64,000 bases of DNA, taken from assembly GCA_964017235.1 (NCBI GenBank), contig OZ024933.1, positions 96,005,432 to 96,069,431 of the forward strand, given 5' to 3'. The notes beneath the pieces were generated by a model. That model was not told the DNA's origin. It did no database searches and saw only the letters and a list, made by a program, of their open reading frames with translations. Shown one piece after another: positions 10,439-20,240 of the stretch. Both the position numbers and the translations under genes were made by a program. Positions within the stretch are counted from its first letter, which is position 1. Every line of letters begins with the position of its first letter. This stretch comes from Sabellastarte sp. h YS-2021. Its lineage: Eukaryota > Annelida > Polychaeta > Sabellida > Sabellidae.

Positions 10439-11368
10439 TTAACAATTTACAACATGTTGAGCCGCCACCACAGGCCCAATTTTCATTACATCACCATTAT
10501 GCCAGCACAAATCTTTCAGATAAAAATTTGTGAACGTTGAATGGCTTCTCCAAAAGCAAGAAGCCATTATCTCATCTAGAGCAACTCCTCCCTTAAAAGC
10601 CAAAGAGGCTGCCAAAGCTCTAACCTCATGTGCCTTGACCTGGGAAACATTTTGAACCTCCTGATCAGACTTTTGGTAGGCCAAAATGATAGACTGTTTG
10701 ATCCAAGAAGATATAGTAGCCTTAGAGATATCTTTTGAGTAGCCCTCCTTAATAGCTACAAAAAGAAGTTTCTTGCCTTTCCTGAGATCTTTTGTTTTGT
10801 CAAGATAATATCTCAAAGCTCTCACTGGACAAAGAGACTTATCCTGAATCAAGGAAGGATCCAATGTAGGTTTCAAAGCAGGGATCACTACCGGTTGAAT
10901 AGCCAAAGGACCCTCAGAAGCCAACTGATTTTTAGCTATGAAAGCAGTTGAAGGCGAAAAAGTCACCTGAGACCAGTCCCTTTTCCTACTGAAGGAGTCA
11001 AAAGTCCAAGCATGAATCTCACTACGCCTTTTACCAGATGCTAGAGCCAACAGAAAAACTGTCTTAAAAGTCAAAATCTTAAGATCAGCTTTACCCAAAG
11101 GTTCAAAAGGAGCCCGAGTGAGGGCAAGTAGGACCAAGGACATGTCCCAGTTAGGAACAGACCTATTTGCTGAAGGTCTGTCCCTATGAAAACTAGCAAT
11201 CAAACGATTCAAATCCAAACTTTGAGAAACCATTTGACCTGCAGAGCCTAACCCATCTGCTACTGAGGTTCTATAACCAGCAATAGTTCTAGGTTTCAAG
11301 TTCCTATCAGTGAAAAGATGATTCAGAAAATCAGCTATCTGAGGAATAGTTGGTTTTGTGACATCCAC
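10439..11368 (-). CDS. DIRS tyrosine recombinase (YR)
   Basis: 309 residues, the integrase of DIRS elements: it recombines a circular cDNA into the genome through a covalent tyrosine intermediate. The catalytic set is visible: Arg in SGKRRSE (residue 114 or 115), His247 and Arg250 in KAHEVR, Trp273/His276 in CFWRSHS, and nucleophile Tyr283 in NFYLKDL. An N-terminal SAM-like core-binding domain spans about residues 1-90. The start ATG overlaps the end of the RNase H/methyltransferase frame by 34 bp, typical DIRS compaction. The frame is complete, with a stop just before the non-coding region that precedes the internal complementary region. It looks functional. Confidence 0.92.
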   Translation of the reverse strand: MDVTKPTIPQIADFLNHLFTDRNLKPRTIAGYRTSVADGLGSAGQMVSQSLDLNRLIASFHRDRPSANRSVPNWDMSLVLLALTRAPFEPLGKADLKILTFKTVFLLALASGKRRSEIHAWTFDSFSRKRDWSQVTFSPSTAFIAKNQLASEGPLAIQPVVIPALKPTLDPSLIQDKSLCPVRALRYYLDKTKDLRKGKKLLFVAIKEGYSKDISKATISSWIKQSIILAYQKSDQEVQNVSQVKAHEVRALAASLAFKGGVALDEIMASCFWRSHSTFTNFYLKDLCWHNGDVMKIGPVVAAQHVVNC

Positions 11369-12275
11369 CTGATTCTCCTGGGCCCACTTTTGAAATATGG
11401 CCCACCTTGAATCATATACTCACCTTGAGGATTCTCTCTGAGGTGCCTTAATTCTATCTGCCACCTCAACAGAGAATCCTCCTTGACCTTCTTGTAGGAG
11501 TCCAGATACCAAGCATGGAGGTTCAGATACTCCAGATTCTTGTGGAATCTGAGACTGAAGGGTTGCTTCAGGAGATTGTACACTTGAGGAAGCCTCAGTG
11601 GAACCTTGGCTGACAATTCCACCAGATCCCAAAACCAAGGCATCCCCGGCCACCCTAGTGCTATCACAATGACTCTGCACCTGTAGGTGATCATTTTCTG
11701 AACTAACTGAGGAAGGATGGCTACTGGACAAAAAGCATAGGCGTCCAGAGCCTCCCAAGAGATGTTCAATGCATCTATCTGCCAGGCCTTGTCGTCTGGG
11801 ACAGGAGATACGTAGGTTGGAAGCTTGGCATTCAAGCTGGTGGCAAACAGATCCACCATTGGCTTGTGCCAAACTTGGCAAATTCCTTGAAAGACCTGAG
11901 GATGCAAAGACCACTCCGTCTGAATGGCCTTGTCCCTCCTGGACAGGGAATCTGCTATCACATTGAGATTCCCTGGAATATGTCTGGCCCTGATCTGGAT
12001 CTCCCTGGCATTGGACCAAGCCAGAATTCTCCACATCAAAGCACACATTTCGAAGGAGTGAGTGCCTCCTTCCTTGTTGATATAGGAGACCACAGTTGAG
12101 TTGTCTGAAGAAACCAACACTATTTTTTGCCTTAATTGTCCTTGAAAATGTTTCAGAGCTAGAAAAACAGCTTTCAGTTCCAAAATATTGATATGGAAGT
12201 CTTTTTCTGATGGCTGCCAGAACCCACTTACAGTACAATTGTTCAAGTGAGCCCCCCCCAACCCTTCTCTGATGC
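11335..12275 (-). CDS. DIRS RNase H and methyltransferase-like region
   Basis: The reading frame extends upstream to 13350, but only the part after about 12275 is real. RNase H motifs: ILELKAVFLALKHF, VLVSSDNSTVVSYINKEGG and the conserved HIPGNLNVIADSLSR. It is followed by MVDLFATSLNAKLP and DALNISWEALDAYAFCP, the segment that follows RNase H in DIRS elements and is commonly described as related to adenine methyltransferases. The normally contiguous aspartate strand (TDASEKGWGG) is in the RT frame; the two frames differ by one base at an eight-G run (12252-12259). Either a real indel or a sequencing slip could explain it. Confidence 0.85.
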
Positions 12276-13394
12276 ATCTGTGAACATCAGAATGTTGTGT
12301 TCTTTCTGATGCAGATTCAAACCCTTGAGTAAGTTTTGAGGATCCATCCACCAAGCCAGATGGTCCTTTATCAACTGAGAAATTGGGACCACCTTGTCCA
12401 ATGACTGGGGAAACTGCCAGTTGGTCTTCAGAAACCACTGAAACGGTCTCATATGGATCCGACCCAAAGGAACTGTTTTCTCCATGGAAGCCATGACCCC
12501 AATTAGTGACATGAGCTTCCTCGGAGTAATGTTGTGACCTTGCAAAATGGAAACTGCCAAAATTTTGAGCTTGTCCAATTTCTTTTGATTTGGGTAGACC
12601 AAACCTTCTCGAAGGTTGAACCGATAACCCAGAAACTCGAGATCCTGAGTTGGATTGAGTTCTGATTTTCTCAAATTGACAATCCAACCCAACTTTCCGA
12701 CTAGACTGATCAATTTTTGAACATCCCGAGCACAAGAATCTGGATCTTTGGCCCTCACCAGCCAATCGTCCAAATACTGATGGATTCGAACCCCTTGTGA
12801 AAGAGCTATGAACTTGACCTCCTTCACCACTCGAGTGAACTCCAATGGAGCTGTCGCAATCCCGAAGGGTAGGGCTCTGAACTGGTACGCCTGACCCTGT
12901 ACATGAAAGCGCAGATACTTTTGAAACTTTTGGTGTATGGGTACATGAAAATAAGCATCGGTGAGATCTATGGAAGCCACCCACTCGCCTGCTTGAAGAG
13001 AAGCCCGAATGACTTCTGCAGTTTCCATTTTGAAAGTGGGAACATGTAAGAATGTATTTACCACACTGAGATCTATTACTGGTCGCCATTTGTTTTCTGG
13101 TTTTGGAACCAGAAACAAACGACTGTAGAATCCGAGAGAGTTCTTGTTTTGAACCGGAACCACTGCCCTTTTTTGAACCATTTGTTGAACCGCCTCCAGC
13201 AAAGCTTTTTGCTTCACTGGAGCCGAATAACTGCTTTTGATGGTCGGAAACCGGGTCAGAGGTGGTTTTTCTTTGAATGGAAGACAATAGCCCTGTTTCA
13301 GAACAAGAACTACCCTCGGATGCACCTTGAAACTTTCCCACACTTTCCAATAACCTTGTAAACGGGAACCAGGAAACTTTGTGCTTACCTCCAT
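12243..13394 (-). CDS. DIRS reverse transcriptase
   Basis: The start is taken at the ATG at 13394, five bases after the gag stop; the same frame continues upstream to 13646 but there overlaps gag and is a shadow. RT fingers/palm landmarks: SRLFLVPKPENKWRPVIDLS, then VASIDLTDAYFHVPI, LPFGIATAPLEFTRVV, HQYLDDWLV (catalytic YLDD) and LEFLGYRFNL. In many DIRS elements the residue after TAP is an aromatic; here it is Leu. The frame ends shortly after the first RNase H aspartate (MFTDASEKGWGG) because of the eight-G-run frameshift described for the next ORF. It copies the element RNA into DNA in the gag-derived particle. Confidence 0.92.
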   Translation of the reverse strand: MEVSTKFPGSRLQGYWKVWESFKVHPRVVLVLKQGYCLPFKEKPPLTRFPTIKSSYSAPVKQKALLEAVQQMVQKRAVVPVQNKNSLGFYSRLFLVPKPENKWRPVIDLSVVNTFLHVPTFKMETAEVIRASLQAGEWVASIDLTDAYFHVPIHQKFQKYLRFHVQGQAYQFRALPFGIATAPLEFTRVVKEVKFIALSQGVRIHQYLDDWLVRAKDPDSCARDVQKLISLVGKLGWIVNLRKSELNPTQDLEFLGYRFNLREGLVYPNQKKLDKLKILAVSILQGHNITPRKLMSLIGVMASMEKTVPLGRIHMRPFQWFLKTNWQFPQSLDKVVPISQLIKDHLAWWMDPQNLLKGLNLHQKEHNILMFTDASEKGWGGLT

Positions 13395-13398
13395 GCAG

Positions 13399-14529
13399 TC
13401 ACTTCCTCCTGCCCCTACCCCCTCGGGCAGAGCCTCTGTTAGAATTGTAGTAACCAGACTGTCTTTTGTTCTGATCACCTTGCTTGTTTTGCTGACGAAA
13501 ATTCTGAAACGCAGCATTCTGGTACCTGTTTTGTGACTGATCTTTCTTGGAATCTGCGAAATTTCGGGAACCATAAGATTCACTTCTGTGTTTCTTGAAA
13601 GCCGGCTCCCGGTTGATTTGACTCCATTGGATGAAGTTCTGTTCAACCTCAGACAACACTTTAGAATTAAATAATGCTTTCTTGGTCAAAGAAGCATTTC
13701 TGAGTCTAGCAATATCCTTATCTGTCACATCTCTATGACACAGTTTGAGAAAATTGTCCCTTCTATTCAGCAACATATTAGAAGCCAAAGACAGTGAAGT
13801 ATCCAAAACATCATCCAGGGCCTTACCCAAGCACCCCATAGTGGTAGACTGGAGATGAAGACAATTTTGCAAGAAATTCATACTTTGTTGAATGTCTTCT
13901 TGATCCACTGACTCCTTCATCTTAGACACCTCCGAAAACATTTCATTTGTAGACTTTTCAATTGCAGACTTAAACCAAAACACATGATTCAAAATCTGAA
14001 TAGTCTCCCTAGAAACTGATTCCCAAGCCAAGTACTGTTTCATTGGAGTGACAACTGAGGTAGGAGCTTGATAGGGAGAAGCTGCAATATTCTTGAAAGC
14101 ATCCTGAATCCTAGGAGCAGCTAGAGAAAAAGATTGAGGAGATACTTGATAAAAGCGCATTTGAGGCTTTGGAAAAGACAAAAACTGTCCTTTAGACAAA
14201 GGAGGGTGATGGGGATCATTGTCATCCACATTACTACTTCCTAATGCTGAAAACTCTTTAAATTTCCAAAGTTCTACCAAAGGTTGAGCCGGAGGCAAAG
14301 CCATTGACTGTTGTGCAGACTTTTTAACCTGATCCCTTCCAGAAAACACTGAGGGAGGTACAAAGCATTCCACATCCTTGACTTCCAGATCCAACCACTT
14401 TTTAATGGTTTCTAAAGTCTCAGAATAAGCTGGAGAATCATCCTCCAAAGAGGTAATTTCACCTTGTTCCACATCCGGATCCGGTTCATCAGAAGATTGA
14501 GACAAAGTCCTCTTCCTAGAAGAAACCAA
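13399..14529 (-). CDS. DIRS gag-like protein, C-terminal part
   Basis: 376 residues, acidic N-terminal stretch (residues 10-35), a helical middle with a short coiled-coil-like region (SEVSKMKESVDQ) and a basic C terminus rich in Gln, Asn, Arg and Gly ending GSARGGRGRRK. The tail is probably an RNA-binding nucleocapsid equivalent. It has no CCHC knuckle. It overlaps the 3' end of the N-terminal gag frame by 118 bp; the most economical view is one gag ORF broken by a single frameshift near 14530, although a two-ORF arrangement cannot be excluded. RT begins five bases downstream. Confidence 0.75.
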   Translation of the reverse strand: MVSSRKRTLSQSSDEPDPDVEQGEITSLEDDSPAYSETLETIKKWLDLEVKDVECFVPPSVFSGRDQVKKSAQQSMALPPAQPLVELWKFKEFSALGSSNVDDNDPHHPPLSKGQFLSFPKPQMRFYQVSPQSFSLAAPRIQDAFKNIAASPYQAPTSVVTPMKQYLAWESVSRETIQILNHVFWFKSAIEKSTNEMFSEVSKMKESVDQEDIQQSMNFLQNCLHLQSTTMGCLGKALDDVLDTSLSLASNMLLNRRDNFLKLCHRDVTDKDIARLRNASLTKKALFNSKVLSEVEQNFIQWSQINREPAFKKHRSESYGSRNFADSKKDQSQNRYQNAAFQNFRQQNKQGDQNKRQSGYYNSNRGSARGGRGRRK

Positions 14530-15146
14530 CCGGTTTCCTGATGAGTGTGAGAAGCCGAAGCTTGCTGTTCAAACTCTGTCCTAGTCAGAGTGGCTGACCT
14601 TCTCTCCAGTCGACCGGGAAGCACAGACGAACTGGCAGAAGCCGAAGCTTTAGAAATCTCCACCGGTTGCTTAGCAACCTGTAAACTGTCCCTGCCAGAG
14701 TTACGACTGCTGACAGTTTCAGTCTCTTTCTGCTCTAAATTCTGCAATCTTTGAGAAAAAGAAGCAAATTCAGTAAAAAACCTGTCCAACTTGTCTTCTA
14801 AAGACTTATTCTTTTGAGAAGAAATAGCTTGAGAAGCCACAGAAGCCGCAGATTCGTCCTCATCCAACAAAGAATCATCAATGTTCACCTCTTTATTGTT
14901 ATCCACAAAAACAGAAGAATTCTGATCCTTCTTGCTTTTATATCTGTTCCTATTCTTAATTTTCTTCTTCTGTTCTTCAGAAAACGAGGAACAAACAAGG
15001 CAATCTGAAGAATTAGCACAGGGGTCGTCACCCTTATAGTCATCTCTGCATTTAGGACAATAATGGTGGTCATCCCAATCTGCCATAAAATGGCCACAAA
15101 AAGAACTTTTCCTTTGTCCTTTCTTAACTTTATCCTGAGTAGACAT
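14412..15146 (-). CDS. DIRS gag-like protein, N-terminal part
   Basis: 244 residues from the first ATG after the terminal repeat. It carries a cysteine/histidine cluster at residues 17-52 (CGH, HHYCPKC, DPC, CLVC) that could bind zinc, a Lys/Arg-rich stretch (residues 60-76), then a coiled-coil-like region LEDKLDRFFTEFASFSQRLQNLEQKE. After about residue 205 the sequence loses gag character and the neighbouring frame (13399-14529) takes over, which suggests a one-base frameshift. DIRS gag proteins are poorly conserved, so the assignment rests mainly on position. Confidence 0.7.
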   Translation of the reverse strand: MSTQDKVKKGQRKSSFCGHFMADWDDHHYCPKCRDDYKGDDPCANSSDCLVCSSFSEEQKKKIKNRNRYKSKKDQNSSVFVDNNKEVNIDDSLLDEDESAASVASQAISSQKNKSLEDKLDRFFTEFASFSQRLQNLEQKETETVSSRNSGRDSLQVAKQPVEISKASASASSSVLPGRLERRSATLTRTEFEQQASASHTHQETGWFLLGRGLCLNLLMNRIRMWNKVKLPLWRMILQLILRL

Positions 15147-15251
15147 TGTTAAAACAGATGCCTTACCTCAGAACAAACACAATCCACAATAAATCCACAA
15201 AACTTCCACAAAAAACGAATATTTCCAAAACACATCCACACTCAAGGATGT

Positions 15252-15415
15252 CCAACAAAAACAATGAATGGCGCCTATTGGCGTGGTCACATGACCATTG
15301 TGGGGCTTCCTACTTCCACACTCACTCACTGGCTTCTTAAGGTAGTATAAAACGTTTCTCAACGTTGGCCAGTGATTTAGATGGCACCAACAAATAGCTA
15401 TGGTCAGGAAATGGT
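15252..15415. repeat. DIRS inverted terminal repeat, right
   Basis: Partner of 9730-9893. It probably contains the promoter of the minus-strand transcript, since gag starts at 15146; no TATA box stands out with confidence. Confidence 0.9.
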
Positions 15416-15437
15416 AAGTGTATTTTTCGCAATAAAA

Positions 15438-15950
15438 CTACATATTTCCTCATAGAAATGTTTGAGGAAAGCAGTTTATTTTATTTTATATATCCAGCTA
15501 ACAGTAATTCACGCGAGAATTCGGGTATTCTCGCGAGATTTCCGTGCTTTTTGTTGATTTTTAAACTCGTCTTCTGCTTAGAGTGTCACAGGCGAAACAG
15601 TCGAAACACCTACTGACCAAAGAAATTTGTCTATTATCGGAAGCGACGACATACATATTTCCTCATAGAAATTGGTGAGAAAGACATGAAAGTGAGTTTA
15701 TTTTATTTGATACATCCAGCTAACAGTAATTCACGCGAGATTTCGGGTATTCTCACGAGATTTCTGTGCTTTATGTCTATTTTTTAACTCGTCTTCTGCA
15801 TAATGTGTCACAGGCGAAACAGTCGAAACAACTACTGACCAAAGAAATTCATCTATTATCAAAAGAGACAAAATATATATTTCTTCAAAGAAAAGAGAAG
15901 AAATGCAATTTATTTATTTTATGAATCCAGATAACAGCAATATAAAAATA
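15438..15950. repeat. ~210-bp tandem repeat flanking DIRS
   Basis: About 2.5 units; the phrases TACATATTTCCTCATAGAAA (15439, 15652), ATCCAGCTAACAGTAATTCA and GGCGAAACAGTCGAAACA recur at about 210 bp. The array is rich in TCTCGCGAGA-like dyads. Its right edge abuts Helentron copy A. Confidence 0.8.
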
Positions 15951-15959
15951 AATTTTAAA

Positions 15960-18900
15960 CTAGATTGGGCCAACTCGGCGCCAACATATCCCCAGACAGG
16001 TCATCACTCACGCCACAGGTTTTGATCGGGAATTTTTTAAAGCATAATTACCCATTATTATATGAACTTCAGCACATCAATCTACTCTGTTTGTATCTTC
16101 CCAAGAAGATGGTGTATCCCCAGACGCCGAATACATAACTCAAATTATATTTTCAATCTTCCTGCAATGATAACTCTAAACCTATTTTCAAAGTATTTAT
16201 TAATAAATGATTGATGATTGAATGTCCATTCTAAAATAATAATCCCAAAAGAGCATATCTCTTTCTATATTTGTTGACAAATAAAATATTATTTTTAACT
16301 CAACATCATACTTTTCAATCTTCCTGCAATGATAACTCTTAACCTAATTTCAAAGTATTTAAATAATTGATGATTGAATGTCCATTCTAAAATTCATAAT
16401 CCCAAAAGCGCATATCTGTTTCTATATTTGTTCACAAATAAAATATTATTTAAAAAAAAATTATTTATATTATTATTTTATTATATTATTTATAGAATTT
16501 GTAAATTGTTTTCAGTTATTCATTTCCTCTATTCCTATATATGTGGTCCATATATATGCAACCTAAATATGTGACACAATCTCAGTTCTGACTCCCCTTT
16601 GTGTTATATGATGAAGCCCACCACCTCCTACCCCACCCCTCTCCCCTTCTCCACACCTCTCTCACTATTACACAAGATCTGCAACCCCATTGAGTTCTTT
16701 GTTTCTCATTTGATATCACTAAATACCTTTGTTTATTTAGTGTCACTCAATATAGCTGGAGGTCCCAGAGGTGGGTGGGGGATGTGGGTTGGGACTACAG
16801 CATAAATGGTAAACAAACAATCTGATATATATCAAAGGGGTAATCAAATACAAAAAGAATTGAGAATTTTAAGTATGTGATTATCAACTGAAATGAGTTC
16901 ATAACTGTAGGAGCTGTGTCAAAATTAACTGAGGCAAGTTGAATAAAACTGGGCTAGTTGAGGGTTAAAAATCCCCTAGTTTTACTACATAAGGATATAC
17001 TTTTATTAATATTGGGACTTAAAGCTCACCAGAAAATAACAGTGTCCATTTTGCCTACTTGAATATGTTTAACCAGTTTCATTTTAAAGAGTTAAAAACT
17101 CAGCAAGCAGAGGTACAACACACAAAAATAAGTTCTTAAAAGACTAAGATAGCCATAACATCATTAATATTCAAAATTTAAAGAGACAGGCACTTCCTTT
17201 TAAAAATTCAAAGATTTCAGCTCTATGACCCACATAGTTTGACAGTTACAGGGCTTTAAAGTGGCATAATGTCCATAAATTGGGTTTCTGTGGGCATTTT
17301 ACAATTGTTAAAGAGACCTTAGCAATTAAACTACAGATCTGAAACTTTTTGGGGGACATACATAACAAACAAAAATTAGATATAATACAGTTTAAGACTT
17401 GTCACACTAAGCATTTCCAAATTACAGGGCAAAATACAGTAGAAAATGTCAAAAAAGGTCACTTGGATGAGTGTCTATGGTCGTCATACACAGGTTCAAT
17501 GTCTACTACAGGCCTTGATGTTCGGTACATGGAAAAAGAAGACACTTAATAATGTATTCCTAGTTGAGATTTCAGCCCTGTCAGTCACATAGTTTAACAG
17601 TCACAGGGCTGAAAAGTGGCAAAAAGTCCAAATATTGGGTCTCTGTGGGCCTTTTAGAGACCTTAATGTGACCTTCAAATTGAAGCTTCAGACTTAAAAT
17701 CTTTCACAATCAGAGATTATACATAGAATGTATATCTAATATAGTTTGAAACTTCTCAGACTTACCATTCCAAGTTACAAGGCAAAATATGTAAAAAATG
17801 TCTAAAAAGGGTCACTCGGGTGAGTATCTATGGTCGTCATACACAGGTTAAATATCTACTAAAGGCCTTGATGTTCAGCACATGTAAAAAGAACATAATA
17901 ATATATTCCCAGATGAGATTTCAGCTCTATCAGTCACATAGTTTAACAGTCACAGGGCTTAAAAGTGGCAAAAAGTCCAAATATTGGGTCTCTGTGGGCC
18001 TTTTAGAGACCTCAATGTGAACTTTAAATCAAAGCTTCAGATTTAAAATCTTTCACAATCAAAGGTTACACATAGAATGTATATCTAATACAGTTTGAAA
18101 CTTCTCAAGACTTACCATTTCCAAGTCACAGGGAAAAATATGTGAAAAATGTCTAAAAAGGGTCACTCGGGTGGGTGTTATGGTCCTCACACACAGGTTA
18201 AATGTCTACTTAAAGCCTTTATTTCTGGCACATGTAAAAATGACATAATGATATATTCCCAGGTGAGATTTCAGCTCTATCAGTAACATAGTTTAACAGT
18301 CACAGGGCTTAAAAGTGGCAAAAAGGCAAAATATCGGGTCTCTGTGGGCCTTTTAGAGACCTCAATGTGACCTTCAAATCAAAGCTTCAGACTAAAAATC
18401 TTTCACATTCAAAGGTTACACATAGAATGTATATCTAATACAGTTTGAAACTTCTCAGACTTACCATTTCCAAGTTACAGGGAAAAATATGTGAAAAATG
18501 TCTTATAAGGGTCACTCGGGTGGGTGTTTATGGTCCTCACACACAGGTTAAATGTCTATTAAAGGCCTAAATTTTGGGGCAGATATAAGAAAACACATAG
18601 ATATATTCTCAGATGATATTTAACTTAGATGAGAGACATAGTTTGAAAGCTACAGTGCTCGAAAGTGGCAAAAAGTGCATAAATTGGGTCTCTGTGGGCA
18701 CTTTTGAGACCTTAAGTCGACCCCTTTGGGTAAACCTACAGCCCTAAAATTTTCTACAGACAAGGATTACATATCAAAGTTATACCTAGTGCAGTTTGAG
18801 ACTCATCAGAGTTACCACTTCCAAATTATAGGGCAAAATATGTGAAAAATATAGCAAAAAATCCCTAAGTGGGGGTCTTTATGGGCCTCAAACACAATTT

Positions 18901-19263
18901 TCTCCTCAACTTAAAGTCGTGATTTTCGGCACATGTACTAAGAACATATTAATGTGTTCTCAGGTGAAATTTCAGCCAGCTGAGCATCATAGTTTGTGAC
19001 CTAGAGGGCTCTTAGTGGCCAAAAGTGCAATTTCTGACCTTAAGGTGGCCATAAGTTCTCTTTTATTGGGAGTTTAAGGTCACCTTAAAATAGGGATCTT
19101 CCTTTGGGCACCCTTAACATGTGTACCAAGTTTGAAAAAAAAATATTAATTTGTTTTTGAGTTATCGCGTCCACAAGGAAATTTCTACGGCGGCGGCGGC
19201 GGCGGCGGCGGCGGCGCGACGGACCTGAATCCAATATATCCCCGACTTTCGTCTGGGGATATA
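15960..19263 (-). mobile_element. Helentron-like element, copy A
   Basis: 3,304 bp, inverted relative to copies B and C. The 5' end (19263) is TATATCCCCAGACG, forming a hairpin with the nearby CGGGGATATA. The 3' end carries the reverse motif GTCTGGGGATAT, a GGCGCCGAGTTGGCC hairpin and CTAG followed by T (15960). This asymmetric terminal inverted repeat plus 3' hairpin is the known Helitron2/Helentron layout. A second GTATCCCCAGACG lies 130 bp inside the 3' end. There is no Rep/helicase ORF, so it is non-autonomous. A nine-unit CGG repeat lies at 19188-19214. Confidence 0.8.
17230..18960. repeat. ~350-bp tandem repeat inside Helentron copy A
   Basis: Four to five units; the phrase CACAGGTT(A/C)AATGTCTA recurs at about 17489, 17842, 18192 and 18542. 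Each unit contains GGGTCTCTGTGGGCCTTTTAGAGACC and CAAGTTACAGGG-type segments in phase. Copy B has the same array inverted. Confidence 0.88.
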
Positions 19264-19866
19264 AAAAAGCCAGTAGCACCCAGCCATTAGGCCATTAAGA
19301 TGTGGTTTAGAAGTGAAATTTGAAAAAAAATAAAAGACAAACAAAAACAGAATTAAATATTTTATTTATTTGAACTTTTAGTTTAGCATCTATTTCTTAT
19401 TATTTAAATAAAGAAGATTTTATGCAGTCCCACATTGGAACTAAATATTTCAAAATATCTTGACGCAAAACATGTCTCACATATTTTCACAGCTGTCTCG
19501 CCTTTTAAAGTGAAGGGAGACAGTCTGTCTCGCATTCATTTTTGACGAGAGCGAACACTGAAATACTTTCAAAATGGTTAAATATGCTTTGTTGTAGCTT
19601 TAAATATTTCATGTTCTCCTCTGCATTAGTTGTGTCTCGTGTACTGATGTCTATATTTTTCACCAAGGCGAATACTAAACCAAATGAAATACTGGATATG
19701 ATTTTGTTTTCAGGACCTGTAAATTGGATTTGTCTACACAAATGATATAGCACCACTATTGATTACGGGTACCAGCTAGTACAAACTTCAAGTATGTATT
19801 TGCTCAAATCAAAACCATTCACACTGGATACCACAAAAACAATCTAACAGTCATACAGACAAGCGT
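19264..19866. other. Non-coding spacer
   Basis: No gene, RNA or repeat that I can name. Two short frames on opposite strands (19505-19756) overlap each other and show no family resemblance; the words VFALVKN occur twice in the minus frame, suggesting an old internal duplication. Confidence 0.4.
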
Positions 19867-20232
19867 TAGTGGTGTGAACGGTAAACCGGTATACCGCATT
19901 TCGTTTCGTTTAGGTAGAAATGACGAAATCCGCAAAGAATATTTAAGATCCGGTTATTGAAAACATCATTATATTAGGCTTTCTACTGGTTAATACTTTG
20001 TCAAAACAATAAAGAACGTATATATTTGAGGAAACAGCTTACATTTTTACTTTATATTCATGGTAAATGTTTACAAACTTCAAAATATCTTGCGAATCCA
20101 TATTCCCTCTTGCTCATGTATGCTCGCGTAAAATTTTTTACCATATCTCTGCACACTTTCGAAATACCGGATTTCGTTTGGTTTCAAAGCCCCGGAGACC
20201 GGTTTTTATTTTCAGAACCGGTCCGACCACTA
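19867..20232. mobile_element. hAT MITE
   Basis: 366 bp, ends TAGTGGTGTGAACGGT / CCGGTCCGACCACTA with a perfect 8-bp target duplication ACAAGCGT (19859-19866, 20233-20240). A diverged relative lies at 43647-43985 and a fragment near 9000. Confidence 0.9.
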
Positions 20233-20240
20233 ACAAGCGT

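Larger units (their letters stand above)
9685..15437 (-). mobile_element. DIRS-type tyrosine-recombinase retrotransposon
   Basis: A 5,753-bp element read on the minus strand: gag-like ORF, RT, RNase H plus methyltransferase-like region, then tyrosine recombinase. It has inverted terminal repeats (9730-9893 and 15252-15415) and an internal complementary region (9952-10051) that joins the reverse complements of both extremities, the hallmark of DIRS. The boundaries come from that region and from the interrupted host repeat; there is no target duplication, as expected for recombinase-mediated insertion. Two single frameshifts (gag near 14530; RT/RNase H at the 8-G run 12252-12259) are the only obvious damage, so it is young or recently active. 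Confidence 0.95.

Noticed and set aside
11420..12277. 285-residue minus frame in the DIRS RNase H region
   Set aside because: Overlaps the frame with clear RNase H motifs and has no recognisable motifs of its own.
12276..13350. N-terminal half of the long minus frame overlapping the DIRS RT
   Set aside because: The residues are Ser/Gly-rich and unlike any RT, while the frame one base away gives a full RT; this half is a shadow.
19505..19756. Minus-strand frame with VFALVKN twice
   Set aside because: Overlaps an equally long plus frame and has no family match that I know; probably chance or an old repeat.
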